64,000 bases of DNA from Bacteroides fluxus YIT 12057 (GCF_000195635.1 NZ_GL882644.1:62001-126000), one strand, 5' to 3'; shown: positions 54,811 to 64,000, numbered from the stretch's first letter. Program-made: numbers and translations. Notes: generated by a model from the letters alone, not told the origin.

Positions 54811-55068
54811 CGATATCAAATATCACTTTTGAAAGAAATAAGAGTGGCAAGTCTGAAGATTATATTTCTTTATACAGAGAACACAGCAACCTGTTAATAA
54901 CAATATTTCTTGCGTTAAGCATTGATAGAATCGGAACATGATTTGATGCCTCAAAGGCAACTTTCGAAACTTGAATTATCAAACAATCAACGATGGTTAA
55001 GTAAATGAAAGTTCATGAATACCAACTATTATTATTTTTGATAAATACACATTTAAAACATAGTCATT

Positions 55069-55911
55069 ATGAAAAAGTTTAGTTTATTTTTGTCCCTGCT
55101 GACAATGACATTTTCTTTGATAATATCATCATGTTCTTCCGATGAAGAGAATAATAGGATAGAAGAGAATACAGCTTTCCCGTCCTACAAAATTATAGGT
55201 ATATACCATAATGAGAATCTTGATTATATCTATGATGCTATAAAAGAGCAATCTGAAAAGCTTAAAACCCGGAGCAAAACCGACTTGAGAAGTATTATCA
55301 CAGAAGATTTCCTGGCCCGTTCCATTTCCGAGTTTGCAAATATAACTGAGACAATGAATTTCAAGCAATATTCTAAAGAAATAAACCAAGTGAGTTTTCC
55401 TATAATATCGTCTTACTATCAATGTCATAACCCTTCAACAAGAATAAATACACAAGAGCTTTTTGAAGAAAAATTAAGCCAATATAATGATACACAAAAG
55501 AAGTATATAAATATGATATTAAGTGCTCCTGAAATTGACGTATGTGGATTTCAAAGTAATATTGAAAAAATTATTTTGAAAATGGAAAAGGATGAAAACT
55601 TGGACTACAACGAAAGGCAAATTATATACATTGCCAGCGCTGTGGCATACGGTTCATACGAATATTGGACTGAGAATCTTTCCAAGTGGGAAGAACTATC
55701 AGGTTCCGACCACATTCAAACAAGAGTATTTTCTTGGAGCAATATGTGGCAAAGCGATGTTGAAGGAACTATTTCTGGTGGAATTGGAGGGGCTATTGCC
55801 GGAGGGAGCGTTTCCATGGGTACACTTACAGTTCCTGGATGGGCGGCAGGAGCCGTTGGAGGTGGAGTTGGAGGTTCTGCGGCAAATGCCGTTGGACAAA
55901 TCTTTTTCTAA
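55069..55911 (+). CDS. Surface-type lipoprotein with C-terminal glycine zipper
   Basis: 280 residues. The lipobox is at IISSC (Cys22), followed by SSDEEN, an acidic stretch like the Bacteroidetes lipoprotein export signal, so the protein may reach the cell surface. A helical middle follows, then a C terminus from about 232 with GTISGGIGGAIAGGS and AAGAVGGGVGGSAANAVG glycine-zipper repeats, which insert in or disturb membranes in several bacteriocins and toxins. No family is recognised. Low GC relative to its neighbours suggests transfer. A small membrane protein gene follows 21 bp downstream. Confidence 0.75.
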   Translation: MKKFSLFLSLLTMTFSLIISSCSSDEENNRIEENTAFPSYKIIGIYHNENLDYIYDAIKEQSEKLKTRSKTDLRSIITEDFLARSISEFANITETMNFKQYSKEINQVSFPIISSYYQCHNPSTRINTQELFEEKLSQYNDTQKKYINMILSAPEIDVCGFQSNIEKIILKMEKDENLDYNERQIIYIASAVAYGSYEYWTENLSKWEELSGSDHIQTRVFSWSNMWQSDVEGTISGGIGGAIAGGSVSMGTLTVPGWAAGAVGGGVGGSAANAVGQIFF

Positions 55912-55932
55912 TATCAATCAAACTTAAAAATT

Positions 55933-56115
55933 ATGAGTATTAAAAAGAATATTTTTGTCGAAGTTGTTATTTTCTTTGTAACATTTCTTTGTTTCAAACT
56001 CTTCTCTGAAGGATTAAGCATTGCCACTATTGCAACAACCTTTATAGCGTCTATCATTTTTCTGATTATATTATACGCTATAAAGTTGATATCAAAGAAG
56101 CAAAAATTTCATTAG
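55933..56115 (+). CDS. Small two-helix membrane protein, possible immunity partner
   Basis: 60 residues: FVEVVIFFVTFLCFKLF and IATTFIASIIFLIILYAI are two membrane helices, with basic ends (SIKKN, KKQKFH). It follows the glycine-zipper lipoprotein gene at 21 bp and ends near a two-way terminator. Small basic two-helix proteins are typical of bacteriocin immunity proteins; the link is inferred from size, topology and position. Confidence 0.6.
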   Translation: MSIKKNIFVEVVIFFVTFLCFKLFSEGLSIATIATTFIASIIFLIILYAIKLISKKQKFH

Positions 56116-56226
56116 CCACCTATTTGTCAGAAATAAAGTAACATTGAATAACACACTAGTTATTGTTGCAATAGGTATTTCATTTTGTGCTCTCTATAGT
56201 GATGTTTATAAAACAAGACAAAAAGA

Positions 56227-56290
56227 GGCACGGGTTACGCGGAATTTACGGAGAACAAAATTCATCCGTAACCCTCACGTGACCCGTGCC
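56227..56290. terminator. Bidirectional terminator
   Basis: GGCACGGGTTACG pairs with CGTGACCCGTGCC, with an inner TTACGGA/TCCGTAA stem. It sits between convergent genes; A/T runs flank both sides (AAAAGA on the left, CTAAAAATAA on the right). Confidence 0.75.
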
Positions 56291-56312
56291 CTAAAAATAA
56301 ATCTGCCTGTTA

Positions 56313-57860
56313 TTATTTCTTTTCAGCAGCCCATTCCTTAGCTCCCTGCTCTTTCAGCTTAGCTGTAAATTCAGCAGCCTTCTTGGCAGTGGCAGCTTCC
56401 TCTTCAGGAGCAGCATAAGCATGCTTATAGCCCTTTACCACATTCCATTCGCCACGGGTAAAGTCGGGGAATTCAACGGCAGCGCAACCGTTATCCATAG
56501 AAAGTTCACCCAACTCTGCCAGACAGCACCATTCGGCAAGGTCATAAACATCCATATCCAAAGGAAGACCGTTCTGCAAGCAATATACCAGACGGCTGTC
56601 CATGATAAAGTCCATACCACCATGGCCACCGACTTCCTTAGCCATCTCACCATATTTCTTCAAGATAGGATGCTGGTATTTCTCTACAAGAGCTTTCATT
56701 TCGGCATCAGGAAGGAAACCGTGTGAGCTCAAGTCGTCAACCTTAGGCTGCACGCCCGAAGCACTGAGCTGCTTGGCATCCAATGCATAGCCTTCCACAG
56801 GATACTTGTTGGCAAAACCTTTGGTACCGGTAAGCTGGTACAGACGGTTGTAAGGTTGCGGAGTCATTACATTATGCTGGATTTCGATCACCTTACCGTT
56901 GGCTGTACGCAATAAAGTGGTAGTGTGGTCACCGTTACGGAAGTTGTTGCAGGTTGAATCCGTACGGTCTTCTACCAATGCCTTACCTACTACGGACTTC
57001 GTATCCATGGCAACCAGTGTGGTCACGCGGTCACCACGGTGGATATCAAGAGCCTGTGCCACAGGGCCAAGGCCGTGGGTAGCATACACATCACCACGAT
57101 GCTTCATGTTGTAATCCAGACGCCAGCCCAGTTTGTCGCCCTCACCGTTCTTCCAATAATAATCCCAGAAAGGCTCCAAGTTGTGGATGTAGGCACCCTG
57201 TGCACGGATAACCTCACCGAAAACTCCCTGCTGAGCCATATTCAAGGTATTCATCTCAAACCAGTCATAGCAGCAATTTTCAAGAATCATACAGTGCTTG
57301 CGGTTTGCCTCACTCAAGTTGATCAGATCCCAGCACTCCTGCAGGTTCATGGCAGAAGGTACCTCAATAGCCACGTGCTTGCCATTCTCCAAAGCGCATT
57401 TGGCTACGGGGAAATGATGAAGCCAATCGGCGGCAATATAAACCAAGTCGATATCATCACGTTTGCAGAGCTCTTCATACCCCGTAGCACCGGAATAAAC
57501 GGCAGCCTTAGGCAGAGAAGCCTTCTCAAGATACTTCTGGCATCTTTCGGCACGTTCCTGCTCATAATCGCAGAGGGCTACAATCTGTGTCCCGGGGATA
57601 TAAGTAAAGCGGGCTACCGCACCCGGTCCGCGCATACCCAAGCCGACGAATCCTACACGTACGACCTCCATCTTAGGAACAGTCAGCCCCAATACACTTT
57701 TTTGTCCGGCAGGACGTTCCGGAGTCTGCACGACAATTGTTCCATTTTTCCATTCCCACTGTGTGCCTTTTTCTGTTGTCTGCACAGTAGTGGCAGTCTG
57801 TGTTGAACATGCGCCAAAAGCGAAACATAAACTCAACACCAAGAGTCCAATTTTTTTCAT
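56313..57860 (-). CDS. Gfo/Idh/MocA-fold lipoprotein, GH109 alpha-N-acetylgalactosaminidase type
   Basis: 515 residues. A lipoprotein signal peptide ends at FGAC (Cys18). The Rossmann motif VGFVGLGMRGPGAVARFTYI is at about residue 69. VAIEVPSAMNLQECWDLINL, NCCYDWFEMNTLNMAQQGVF and GWRLDYNMKHRGDVYATHGL match GH109 enzymes. These use bound NAD to cleave alpha-GalNAc, as in blood group A and mucin O-glycans. A TTTG-N20-TACCTTTG promoter precedes it. Paired in function with the neighbouring GH31 enzyme, although apparently separately transcribed. Confidence 0.92.
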   Translation of the reverse strand: MKKIGLLVLSLCFAFGACSTQTATTVQTTEKGTQWEWKNGTIVVQTPERPAGQKSVLGLTVPKMEVVRVGFVGLGMRGPGAVARFTYIPGTQIVALCDYEQERAERCQKYLEKASLPKAAVYSGATGYEELCKRDDIDLVYIAADWLHHFPVAKCALENGKHVAIEVPSAMNLQECWDLINLSEANRKHCMILENCCYDWFEMNTLNMAQQGVFGEVIRAQGAYIHNLEPFWDYYWKNGEGDKLGWRLDYNMKHRGDVYATHGLGPVAQALDIHRGDRVTTLVAMDTKSVVGKALVEDRTDSTCNNFRNGDHTTTLLRTANGKVIEIQHNVMTPQPYNRLYQLTGTKGFANKYPVEGYALDAKQLSASGVQPKVDDLSSHGFLPDAEMKALVEKYQHPILKKYGEMAKEVGGHGGMDFIMDSRLVYCLQNGLPLDMDVYDLAEWCCLAELGELSMDNGCAAVEFPDFTRGEWNVVKGYKHAYAAPEEEAATAKKAAEFTAKLKEQGAKEWAAEKK

Positions 57861-57913
57861 GGTTTTGTTAATTTAAAATTAAGATTAATTATAGAGTGTA
57901 CTCATTCACTCCG

Positions 57914-57945
57914 CAAAGGTACACAAACCATATATACGGAGCAAA
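57914..57945 (-). promoter_or_regulatory. Consensus promoter of the GH109 gene
   Basis: On the minus strand TTTG, 20 bp, TACCTTTG, 54 bp upstream of the start codon. A full -33/-7 match. It overlaps the end of the intergenic region after the GH31 gene. Confidence 0.85.
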
Positions 57946-57959
57946 TGAGTAACATTATT

Positions 57960-60900
57960 TTAGAACTTATGTACACCCAACAGTTTGTCTACCAAGAAGC
58001 CGTCAGCCACTTTCAGATCGAATTTCACATTCCGTCTTGCCTTAAGCTTGATGACAAACAGGTCACTGTCTCCTTCGAGGGCTTCACGCTCCCCGATGTT
58101 CACAAACGTAGGATACAGAGACTTGATACCGTTGGTATGGAGTCTGTCATTGGTCAGATTCTCCATTCCCTTCATGCCCAGAGGCTGTACCCCTACAAAT
58201 TCATAATCGGCAGGATTGTAGGGCAAAGCAAAGCTGAGTGCATTTACATAACGCAGTCCGGAACCTTTCACCAATATCTCAACCACCTCGTCTTTGGCAT
58301 AAGCGCGCTTAGGGGTGCTGATGCTGATGTTTCCTTCGGCCTTTTCGCCTTTGGCACCATCGGCACCTCCATCAAGCTGTGTAGCTACGACTGAAATGTC
58401 GTAAGCATCTATCAGCCCGTTACGGTTCAAGTCTCCATTGCTGATGTATCCTTCAAAATCAGCATCACCACGGCGCAGACCGGTATAGTTGGTGTAAGAC
58501 GTCAAGTCATTCTCATCAACCAGCTTGTCATTGTTGATATCACCGGGCAGGTAACTTTCCGTTCCCGGAACTTTGAATACATATATCTCCCGACCCGAAC
58601 CATAGTTGCCTACAGCTTCAGTTATGCTCATCTTGATATAACGGGCGGTCGGTGCCTGCGCAAACGTAAATATCTTCACTTCACCGTCACGCTTCCAGTC
58701 AAACGCTCCGGCTTCGGTCCAGTTCTCCTTATCCGTGCTGTAATAGACTGTACCTTTCAGGATTGTTCCGTTGCCAGCATTCTCACGCGGGAGATAATGG
58801 AACTTCTCAACTTGATTGATAGACTTCAAATCCATAATCAAATCAAACGGCACTGCCTTTTCATTATACTTGGTATGCCACAACTCTCCTTCTTCGAAGT
58901 CGAACAGACGGCGGAGCGAACGGCCCTGGTTGGCGGCGGTTGTCTCACCAACGATTCCATGTATGGCAAATTCCAGAGGATCTTTCTTGGTAGTGGCGCT
59001 GAAAGCTGCCCAGTCAGAGTATCCATCTTTGTTCACGGCACGTATCTTGAAGTCGTAAGCGGTTTCTACGCTCAACCCTTCGAACAGCAGTTCCGTATCC
59101 TTAATGGTACTATAGTTCATGCCATCAAACTCTATTTCATAATAGTCGGCATTATCTACCTTGTTCCAAGTGGGCTTCAAGGTATAAGCTGCGGTATTCT
59201 CTTCGGCAACCTGTGCTTTCGGGGCAACCAGCGGACCTGAAGTCACCTTGTGGCTATCAGCCGGAGCAAATACAAAACCATTTATCTTCAAGGTTGTCCG
59301 GTTGGCAGTGATGTCAGTAGCGGCCAACTTGACAAGCAGCTGGGGATTTTTCGTAATCACCTCTTTCTCAAACTCGCTGCCTTTGGTGGCAAACTTGTTC
59401 AAGTCAGGCTTGGCATCGTAGAAATAGACATTCTCTTTCTGAAGGAATTCATCCATGCTGCCTGCTTCCACAAGTTTGACCTTGCTCTTTCCGACAGTTG
59501 CCAGAACCTTTTTAGGTTTCTCGGTTACATTGACTCTGAATTCAGTGGCTTTTTCTTTCACAAAACCCTTGAAGTCCCCCCGGGCCGGATAAACGGTAAC
59601 CGTCACATCCCCTTTCTCACCGGCAACCGATTCAATCAAGGTACTTACCCCCTTACCCGAACGATATTCTTCAGTTGTACCGTCATCATCATATTCGGTA
59701 AATGAGCTCTGTCCATAAGGATAGAGTTCGTATATACGCAGATTCTTGGCTGTTTCGCTGACGTTGTTATTGGGGGACGTCATGGGAATAATAGCTCCGT
59801 TCTTCACGAATACAGGCAACTTCCAAAGCGGTGCGGCATAGCTATTGATGATGCGTCCACCTTGATACATCTCGCCGGAGAAGTAATCTACCCATTCACC
59901 CTCAGGCAGATAGATGCCGTTACGGATATCATTGCCTTGTTCATCGGCCTTGGTTGCCTGATAAACAGGAGCCACCAGGAAGTACGGGCCATAGAGGAAC
60001 TGATACTGTGTGGCTTTGCCCAAAGTATAAGCATTGGGGTATTCCAGGAACATGGCACGGATCATAGGTAATCCATCCACAGATTCCTTGGCGATACTGT
60101 AGGCGTATGGCATGATTTCCGATTTCAACTTCAGATACCAACGATTGATGGAAGTAGCCGGTTCGCCAAGGGCATGGGGATATTTCTCGTTAGCTCCCCA
60201 CCCGTCCATATTCAGCTGCATGGGAGTAAAGGTCTTCCATTGGAAATCACGGGTATTCACCACCGGATTCTTTCCTCCGAAAATACCATCCATGTCTGAG
60301 CATATATTGGGATTACCCGACAACCCCGAACCGATATAGGTAGGGATATGGAAACGGATATATTCCCATGTCCCTCCGGTCTGGTCGCCCGACCAGATAC
60401 CGGCATAGCGCTGTGTACCGGCCCAACCGTCCAGGGAGATGATGAAAGGACGGGCATCGTTGCCATAATATGTCATAATCTGCGCCACGTCCGTAATGCC
60501 GTTCAGTCCGAAAGAATATCCGGCTCCTACCCAGGCAACATCGGTTTTCAGCACACGTACACCTGCGTCACGCACTTCCTTGACGATATCACGTTGCAAC
60601 AGGGCACTGATACCTTCTTTGGGATGCAGGTCCGACTGTGTCCACAGACCTATTTCCACACCGTTTTTGTGGGCATAGTCCGTCAGGTCCTTCAAATTGC
60701 GGATATTACCGTCCAAGGTCTCCGTCTGGCCGTAGCCGGCTCCATAACCATCATTGGGCAACAACCAGCCCAAAGGCATATCATGATTTTTATAACGGTC
60801 TATCACAGCGCGTGCAGAGAACTGATAATTATTCTTTTCCCCGTTCAGCGATTCTTTGATACCGCCATTGTCTTTCTGGCTTTCCTTATAACGCTTTCCG

Positions 60901-61820
60901 TCCTCAAACAAGATACCATTTTCATCTTCTTTCCAATAGTCACGGTTATAAGCATTCAAATGCCCCTGATAAAAACCGAACTTCGGTATCAGTACAGGAT
61001 GGCCTGTCAGTTGATAGTAATCATTCAACAAAGGTACGGCACCCTCATTTACCATAATGAAGATATCCAGATAATTGGTCTGATGGGACAACTTCACGAT
61101 GCCTTTTTCCTCACGTCCGAAGTCATAGACACCTCTTTTAAAAGTGTGCCACATTATACCGTATCCGTTTGTTGACCAATAATACGGATTGGGAGAGGCT
61201 ACTCCACCGTCCGTCCAGCTATTCTGGTTTTCAATAGAGATGGCTTTCCCCTTGTGCGAGAACCGTCCGTTCTGCACGCCCCCGCCATAGAAGTATTCCT
61301 GTGGATGTTCCTTCCACTGCAGAGTGACTCTTTCTTTATCAAAAATGGCAGGCTTAGCTTCTTCCAGCACAACGGTTCCCGTCTGCAGATTGGTGACTTT
61401 CATCAAAGCGGTTTTCTTATCCATTTCCACCTTCACCTTACCGGTAGAGACAGATATAGAACCGGCATCATCCTTAACGGCTAATTGCGTCAAATCCTTA
61501 CGGGGCCGGCTCACCAGGATTTTTGCTTCCGGTTTTGCTTCGGGGTCACGAAGTATGCCTCCGTTGTTGTCTTGAAATACACGGAAAATGTTGTCTCCAT
61601 AAAAATCAAGCGTCATGCGCTGTTGATTGGAGAACAAGACTTCGACTGTTGTCGGATTAATTTTCACAACACTGATGACAGAGGGGACTTGCTGCACCAC
61701 TGCAACGCCGTCCTTTTCTCCACCCACAGCCTGCGTTGCCAGATAGGGAGCCGGGAAAAGCATTGCAAAAGCAAATGGCACCGTTTTCCACTTTCCCAGA
61801 TTACTAAACAGGTCGTTCAT
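57960..61820 (-). CDS. Large secreted GH31-family glycosidase, probable alpha-N-acetylgalactosaminidase type
   Basis: 1286 residues from MNDLFSNLGKWKTVPFAFAM; the 24 codons before it overlap the promoter. The GH31 barrel is at about 220-720: VRVLKTDVAWVGAGYSFGL has the nucleophile Asp (about residue 425), GWAGTQRYAGIWSGDQTGGT the acid/base Asp, and NICSDMDGIFGGKNP follows. Beyond are a DUF5110-like part, an FN3 domain (~900-980), an F5/8 (CBM32) domain (~1010-1110), and a dockerin-like and cohesin-like tail (PGDINNDKLVDENDLTSYTN). This domain order resembles the GH31 alpha-GalNAcases of gut Bacteroides. Substrate specificity is inferred. Confidence 0.85.
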   Translation of the reverse strand: MNDLFSNLGKWKTVPFAFAMLFPAPYLATQAVGGEKDGVAVVQQVPSVISVVKINPTTVEVLFSNQQRMTLDFYGDNIFRVFQDNNGGILRDPEAKPEAKILVSRPRKDLTQLAVKDDAGSISVSTGKVKVEMDKKTALMKVTNLQTGTVVLEEAKPAIFDKERVTLQWKEHPQEYFYGGGVQNGRFSHKGKAISIENQNSWTDGGVASPNPYYWSTNGYGIMWHTFKRGVYDFGREEKGIVKLSHQTNYLDIFIMVNEGAVPLLNDYYQLTGHPVLIPKFGFYQGHLNAYNRDYWKEDENGILFEDGKRYKESQKDNGGIKESLNGEKNNYQFSARAVIDRYKNHDMPLGWLLPNDGYGAGYGQTETLDGNIRNLKDLTDYAHKNGVEIGLWTQSDLHPKEGISALLQRDIVKEVRDAGVRVLKTDVAWVGAGYSFGLNGITDVAQIMTYYGNDARPFIISLDGWAGTQRYAGIWSGDQTGGTWEYIRFHIPTYIGSGLSGNPNICSDMDGIFGGKNPVVNTRDFQWKTFTPMQLNMDGWGANEKYPHALGEPATSINRWYLKLKSEIMPYAYSIAKESVDGLPMIRAMFLEYPNAYTLGKATQYQFLYGPYFLVAPVYQATKADEQGNDIRNGIYLPEGEWVDYFSGEMYQGGRIINSYAAPLWKLPVFVKNGAIIPMTSPNNNVSETAKNLRIYELYPYGQSSFTEYDDDGTTEEYRSGKGVSTLIESVAGEKGDVTVTVYPARGDFKGFVKEKATEFRVNVTEKPKKVLATVGKSKVKLVEAGSMDEFLQKENVYFYDAKPDLNKFATKGSEFEKEVITKNPQLLVKLAATDITANRTTLKINGFVFAPADSHKVTSGPLVAPKAQVAEENTAAYTLKPTWNKVDNADYYEIEFDGMNYSTIKDTELLFEGLSVETAYDFKIRAVNKDGYSDWAAFSATTKKDPLEFAIHGIVGETTAANQGRSLRRLFDFEEGELWHTKYNEKAVPFDLIMDLKSINQVEKFHYLPRENAGNGTILKGTVYYSTDKENWTEAGAFDWKRDGEVKIFTFAQAPTARYIKMSITEAVGNYGSGREIYVFKVPGTESYLPGDINNDKLVDENDLTSYTNYTGLRRGDADFEGYISNGDLNRNGLIDAYDISVVATQLDGGADGAKGEKAEGNISISTPKRAYAKDEVVEILVKGSGLRYVNALSFALPYNPADYEFVGVQPLGMKGMENLTNDRLHTNGIKSLYPTFVNIGEREALEGDSDLFVIKLKARRNVKFDLKVADGFLVDKLLGVHKF

Positions 61821-61902
61821 TCTTTTGACTTTAAATTTAGAGGTTAGATATATAACGCCGATTACAATTCGCAACCGGACTACGTTTTCCATCGTTTGGG
61901 CA

Positions 61903-61910
61903 CAAAGGTA
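61903..61910 (-). promoter_or_regulatory. -7 box upstream of the GH31 gene
   Basis: TACCTTTG on the minus strand, 83 bp upstream of the chosen start at 61820. It supports that start over the upstream ATG at 61892, which would lie only 11 bp from it. No -33 TTTG is evident. The stretch 61911-62105 holds no other recognisable element. Confidence 0.55.
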
Positions 61911-62105
61911 ATAAAAGGTAGATTACATTAACATCATTTTAAGCAATATTTAGAACAAAACAACTTTCATCCATCAGATTAAAACATCAGACACCCAGAA
62001 ACAGAATCATCCTTTTACATTGCTGATGCTACTGTACGCAGGCCTGGGATGAATCATACATCGTTATCTGCCTATAGTATCAATCCATACTTTGTATCAT
62101 TACCA

Positions 62106-62171
62106 ATAAAAAGGAGGTGTGTCAAAACTGATAAAAGAACACAGTTCTAAATCTTTATTTTGACACACCTC
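62106..62171 (-). terminator. Strong intrinsic terminator after the BACON-like gene
   Basis: GAGGTGTGTCAAAA pairs perfectly with TTTTGACACACCTC (14 bp), followed on the minus strand by CTTTTTATTG. It lies 42 bp after the stop of the BACON-like lipoprotein gene and ends the second glycan locus. Confidence 0.85.
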
Positions 62172-62212
62172 TACAAACGATTTAGTAAATAAGGTTAGCC
62201 TAAATTGTGGCT

Positions 62213-62599
62213 TTAAATCTCACCATAAGCTTTAAAACAAGCAACAGTGGTCTGACCTTCATATTTTTGCAAAACGGTGAACTCCGTTTCACGGTATCCG
62301 CATTTTACATAAACCGTCGCAGTCCTAGAAGTCTCTCCGGTATTGGCTGTAGTAGCGGTGACAGTTATCTCTTTACCGTTGGCAGAAACAGTACACCATT
62401 CCGCTCCATCCTCATCTACTTCCAAAAGAATCGGAGAAGAAATATCTGTATCTGCCGTAACAGTAGCGGTTGAATTTGCAGCCGCATCTACCACTACACG
62501 CTCAACAACAATATAGCCTACATAGGGCTGTTCTGTTTCGGCACATCCGAACATGATTACCGATAAAAAAAACAATACTAAATATGATAAATTTTTCAT
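62213..62599 (-). CDS. Small BACON-domain-like lipoprotein
   Basis: 128 residues. The lipobox MFGC (Cys19) is followed by one Ig-like domain at about 30-115 (VEDGAEWCTVSANGKEITVT-type sequence: DEDGAEWCTVSANGKEITVT, NTGETSRTATVYVKCGYRET). It resembles BACON domains, which bind glycans or act as spacers. It follows the susD-like gene with a 39-bp gap and probably serves the same locus. Confidence 0.75.
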   Translation of the reverse strand: MKNLSYLVLFFLSVIMFGCAETEQPYVGYIVVERVVVDAAANSTATVTADTDISSPILLEVDEDGAEWCTVSANGKEITVTATTANTGETSRTATVYVKCGYRETEFTVLQKYEGQTTVACFKAYGEI

Positions 62600-62638
62600 C
62601 TGTATATCTATTTTAAAGTTACTAAACTGATTCTTCTA

Positions 62639-64000
62639 TCATGGGTTCTGTTCCAACTTATAAGGGTATGCATCATACTGAGCCTGTGGAATAAATTCAC
62701 ACACAGAAGGTGAATTGTAAGGGATTTCCAAATAACGGTCACCTTGCTTCAAAGTATGGCCACCCGGATACCTCCGATCCAATGTTTGACGCCAACGGAA
62801 TACGTCAAATCGGCGCAATCCCTCCCATGCAAACTCCAACATACGTTCTTCTTCGATAATTTTATGAATATCTTTTGGCTGGCCGTTTTCTGCTGTCTTT
62901 ATATTATCAAGTGTCCATTCCGGGATTCCGGCCCTGCGACGAAGAACATTCACGTCAGCCAACGTCTGTTCATCATCACCACCTTTTTCGAAATTAGCTT
63001 CTGCACGTATGAGATACATTTCAGCCAATCGTGAAATGACCGGAGACCATAAATGGTAATATTGTTCTTGATAGGAACACTTATTAATAGCATACACCAA
63101 GAACTGAGTTTCTTTCTGCCGAAGCGTCTTAGCATCATAGACTCTCGGCTCAATACGGCCGATGTATTTGGTACCATCGTTTGCTACTACGTAATAACGT
63201 GTTCCCAAGTTATAGGATTCAGTCTGAACTACAGCACTCTGAAAGGAGGACGCATCCGTGTCACTCATCCTATAACTGCCATCTGCTTGTTTGCTAACAG
63301 TTATTTGGCGATATTCATAATTGGCATTGTTTCCTGATGACTTAACGGCATAGGCAAATGTCCAGTCCTTATAACTCCCGTTAGGATTACCTGTTACAGG
63401 ATACAAGTCTGTATTTGAACCATCCTCCACATACCTTTTAGTAATAAAGTTACTACGTAAATCTACAGGAAATCCACTTTTATCCACATGAAGTTCAAGT
63501 AATTCCAGATAACGAGAAGAAGCATACATTTCCTCCCAGCCGCTGCTATTCACACGAACATACAAGCCTCCCATTCTTCCATATCCTCCATCATCTTTCA
63601 GCTTTGTACGGCGAACCGCAAAAATAGTTTCTGAATTTTCTTCTGGCACAAACTGGGAATAAATGGAATAATCATCACCCTGCAGTAACTGGAATCTACC
63701 GGATTCTATGACATTATTAGCCATGTTCCAAGCCCCCTCCCAATTTTCCATATAAAGATATACTCTTGCCAATAGAGCTTCAGCGGCTTCTTTAGTCGCA
63801 TAACAACTGTTCTTGGAAGACATGCCCTGGGACAACGTCATATAACTGATAGCATCTTCCAAGTCCTTCACTATCTGCTCATAAACAGCCGCTACCGTGG
63901 AACGACTTTCCGGCAAATCATTCGGATCACTGGTCAACTTCAAAGGCAAGCCTGGATTTTGTGTCGGATTATTAGAATAGGGCTGTGCAAACTCATTCAC
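62639..64000 (-). CDS. RagB/SusD-family outer-membrane lipoprotein, 3' part
   Basis: At least 453 residues; the start and signal peptide lie beyond the right edge. SusD pattern: TLSQGMSSKNSCYATKEAAE (TPR-like helices), EALLARVYLYMENWEGAWNM, YLIRAEANFEKGGDDEQTLA, DVNVLRRRAGIPEW, IEEERMLEFAWEGLRRFDVF and closing FIPQAQYDAYPYKLEQNP. It binds glycan on the cell surface in a SusCD complex whose susC is probably just outside the window. GH109 and GH31 genes nearby suggest, but do not show, an alpha-GalNAc glycan. Confidence 0.93.
   Translation of the reverse strand: MNEFAQPYSNNPTQNPGLPLKLTSDPNDLPESRSTVAAVYEQIVKDLEDAISYMTLSQGMSSKNSCYATKEAAEALLARVYLYMENWEGAWNMANNVIESGRFQLLQGDDYSIYSQFVPEENSETIFAVRRTKLKDDGGYGRMGGLYVRVNSSGWEEMYASSRYLELLELHVDKSGFPVDLRSNFITKRYVEDGSNTDLYPVTGNPNGSYKDWTFAYAVKSSGNNANYEYRQITVSKQADGSYRMSDTDASSFQSAVVQTESYNLGTRYYVVANDGTKYIGRIEPRVYDAKTLRQKETQFLVYAINKCSYQEQYYHLWSPVISRLAEMYLIRAEANFEKGGDDEQTLADVNVLRRRAGIPEWTLDNIKTAENGQPKDIHKIIEEERMLEFAWEGLRRFDVFRWRQTLDRRYPGGHTLKQGDRYLEIPYNSPSVCEFIPQAQYDAYPYKLEQNP

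Noticed and set aside
54906..55068. Short overlapping frame MKVHEYQLLLFLINTHLK starting at 55006
   Set aside because: It overlaps the lipoprotein start, has no conserved feature and is typical of AT-rich leader sequence.
60348..61175. 275-codon plus-strand frame inside the GH31 gene
   Set aside because: Antisense to the catalytic barrel; no motif of its own.

Overview
This window is chromosomal DNA of a gut Bacteroides-type bacterium (order Bacteroidales); I do not assign a species. The evidence is two RagB/SusD-family proteins, UpxY/UpxZ capsule regulators, a TonB-ExbB-ExbD system, several TAnnTTTG (-7) and TTTG (-33) promoter boxes, and many secreted glycosidases. Both ends cut through susD-like genes. 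No rRNA, tRNA or CRISPR array was seen.

1-6.7 kb: tail of a polysaccharide-utilisation locus on the plus strand (susD-like, an HGSNAT-like DUF5009 membrane protein, an 800-residue secreted protein with a probable toroid domain, and a GH89 alpha-N-acetylglucosaminidase). It suits alpha-GlcNAc-terminated glycans such as heparan sulfate or capped mucin. 6.7-18 kb: minus-strand housekeeping genes (folE, SPOR protein, tpiA, DoxX-like, DUF1599, M23 peptidase, recG, ispD, DJ-1, tonB, exbD, exbB, pdxJ), with nadK divergent.

19-43.7 kb: a capsular polysaccharide locus read right to left. Order: tyrosine recombinase, a 314-bp segment bounded by 15-bp inverted repeats and holding a promoter, upxY, upxZ, a WecA-like initiating transferase, then (after a foreign cassette) a Wzx flippase, a MenD-like enzyme, aldo/keto reductase, pyruvyl transferase, Wzy polymerase, glycosyltransferases and a three-gene set for UDP-L-FucNAc. 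The promoter points away from upxY, so the assembled orientation looks OFF. The same inversion would rewrite the last codons of the recombinase. On the plus strand, inside the operon, sits a cassette of primase-helicase, HU-like protein, a 37-residue smalltalk-type peptide and an amidase, with a DUF4248 gene opposite. Several decayed genes line the locus: a frameshifted cupin, a decayed fragment, and a small gene split at an A AAA AAG slippery heptamer.

43.7-54.4 kb: S41/tricorn-like protease, malate dehydrogenase, a coiled-coil membrane protein, and a TolC-HlyD-ABC2-ABC2 export operon without an ATPase gene. 54.4-56.3 kb: the remnant of an OmpR-type response regulator, followed by two promoters with the same architecture (three TAACAT-like hexamers every 11 bp, then 20 bp, then TAnnTTTG). 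The second precedes a lipoprotein with a glycine-zipper C terminus and a small two-helix membrane protein, a possible toxin/immunity pair. 56.3-64 kb: a GH109 and a GH31 enzyme suited to alpha-GalNAc, a BACON-like lipoprotein and the second SusD-like protein.
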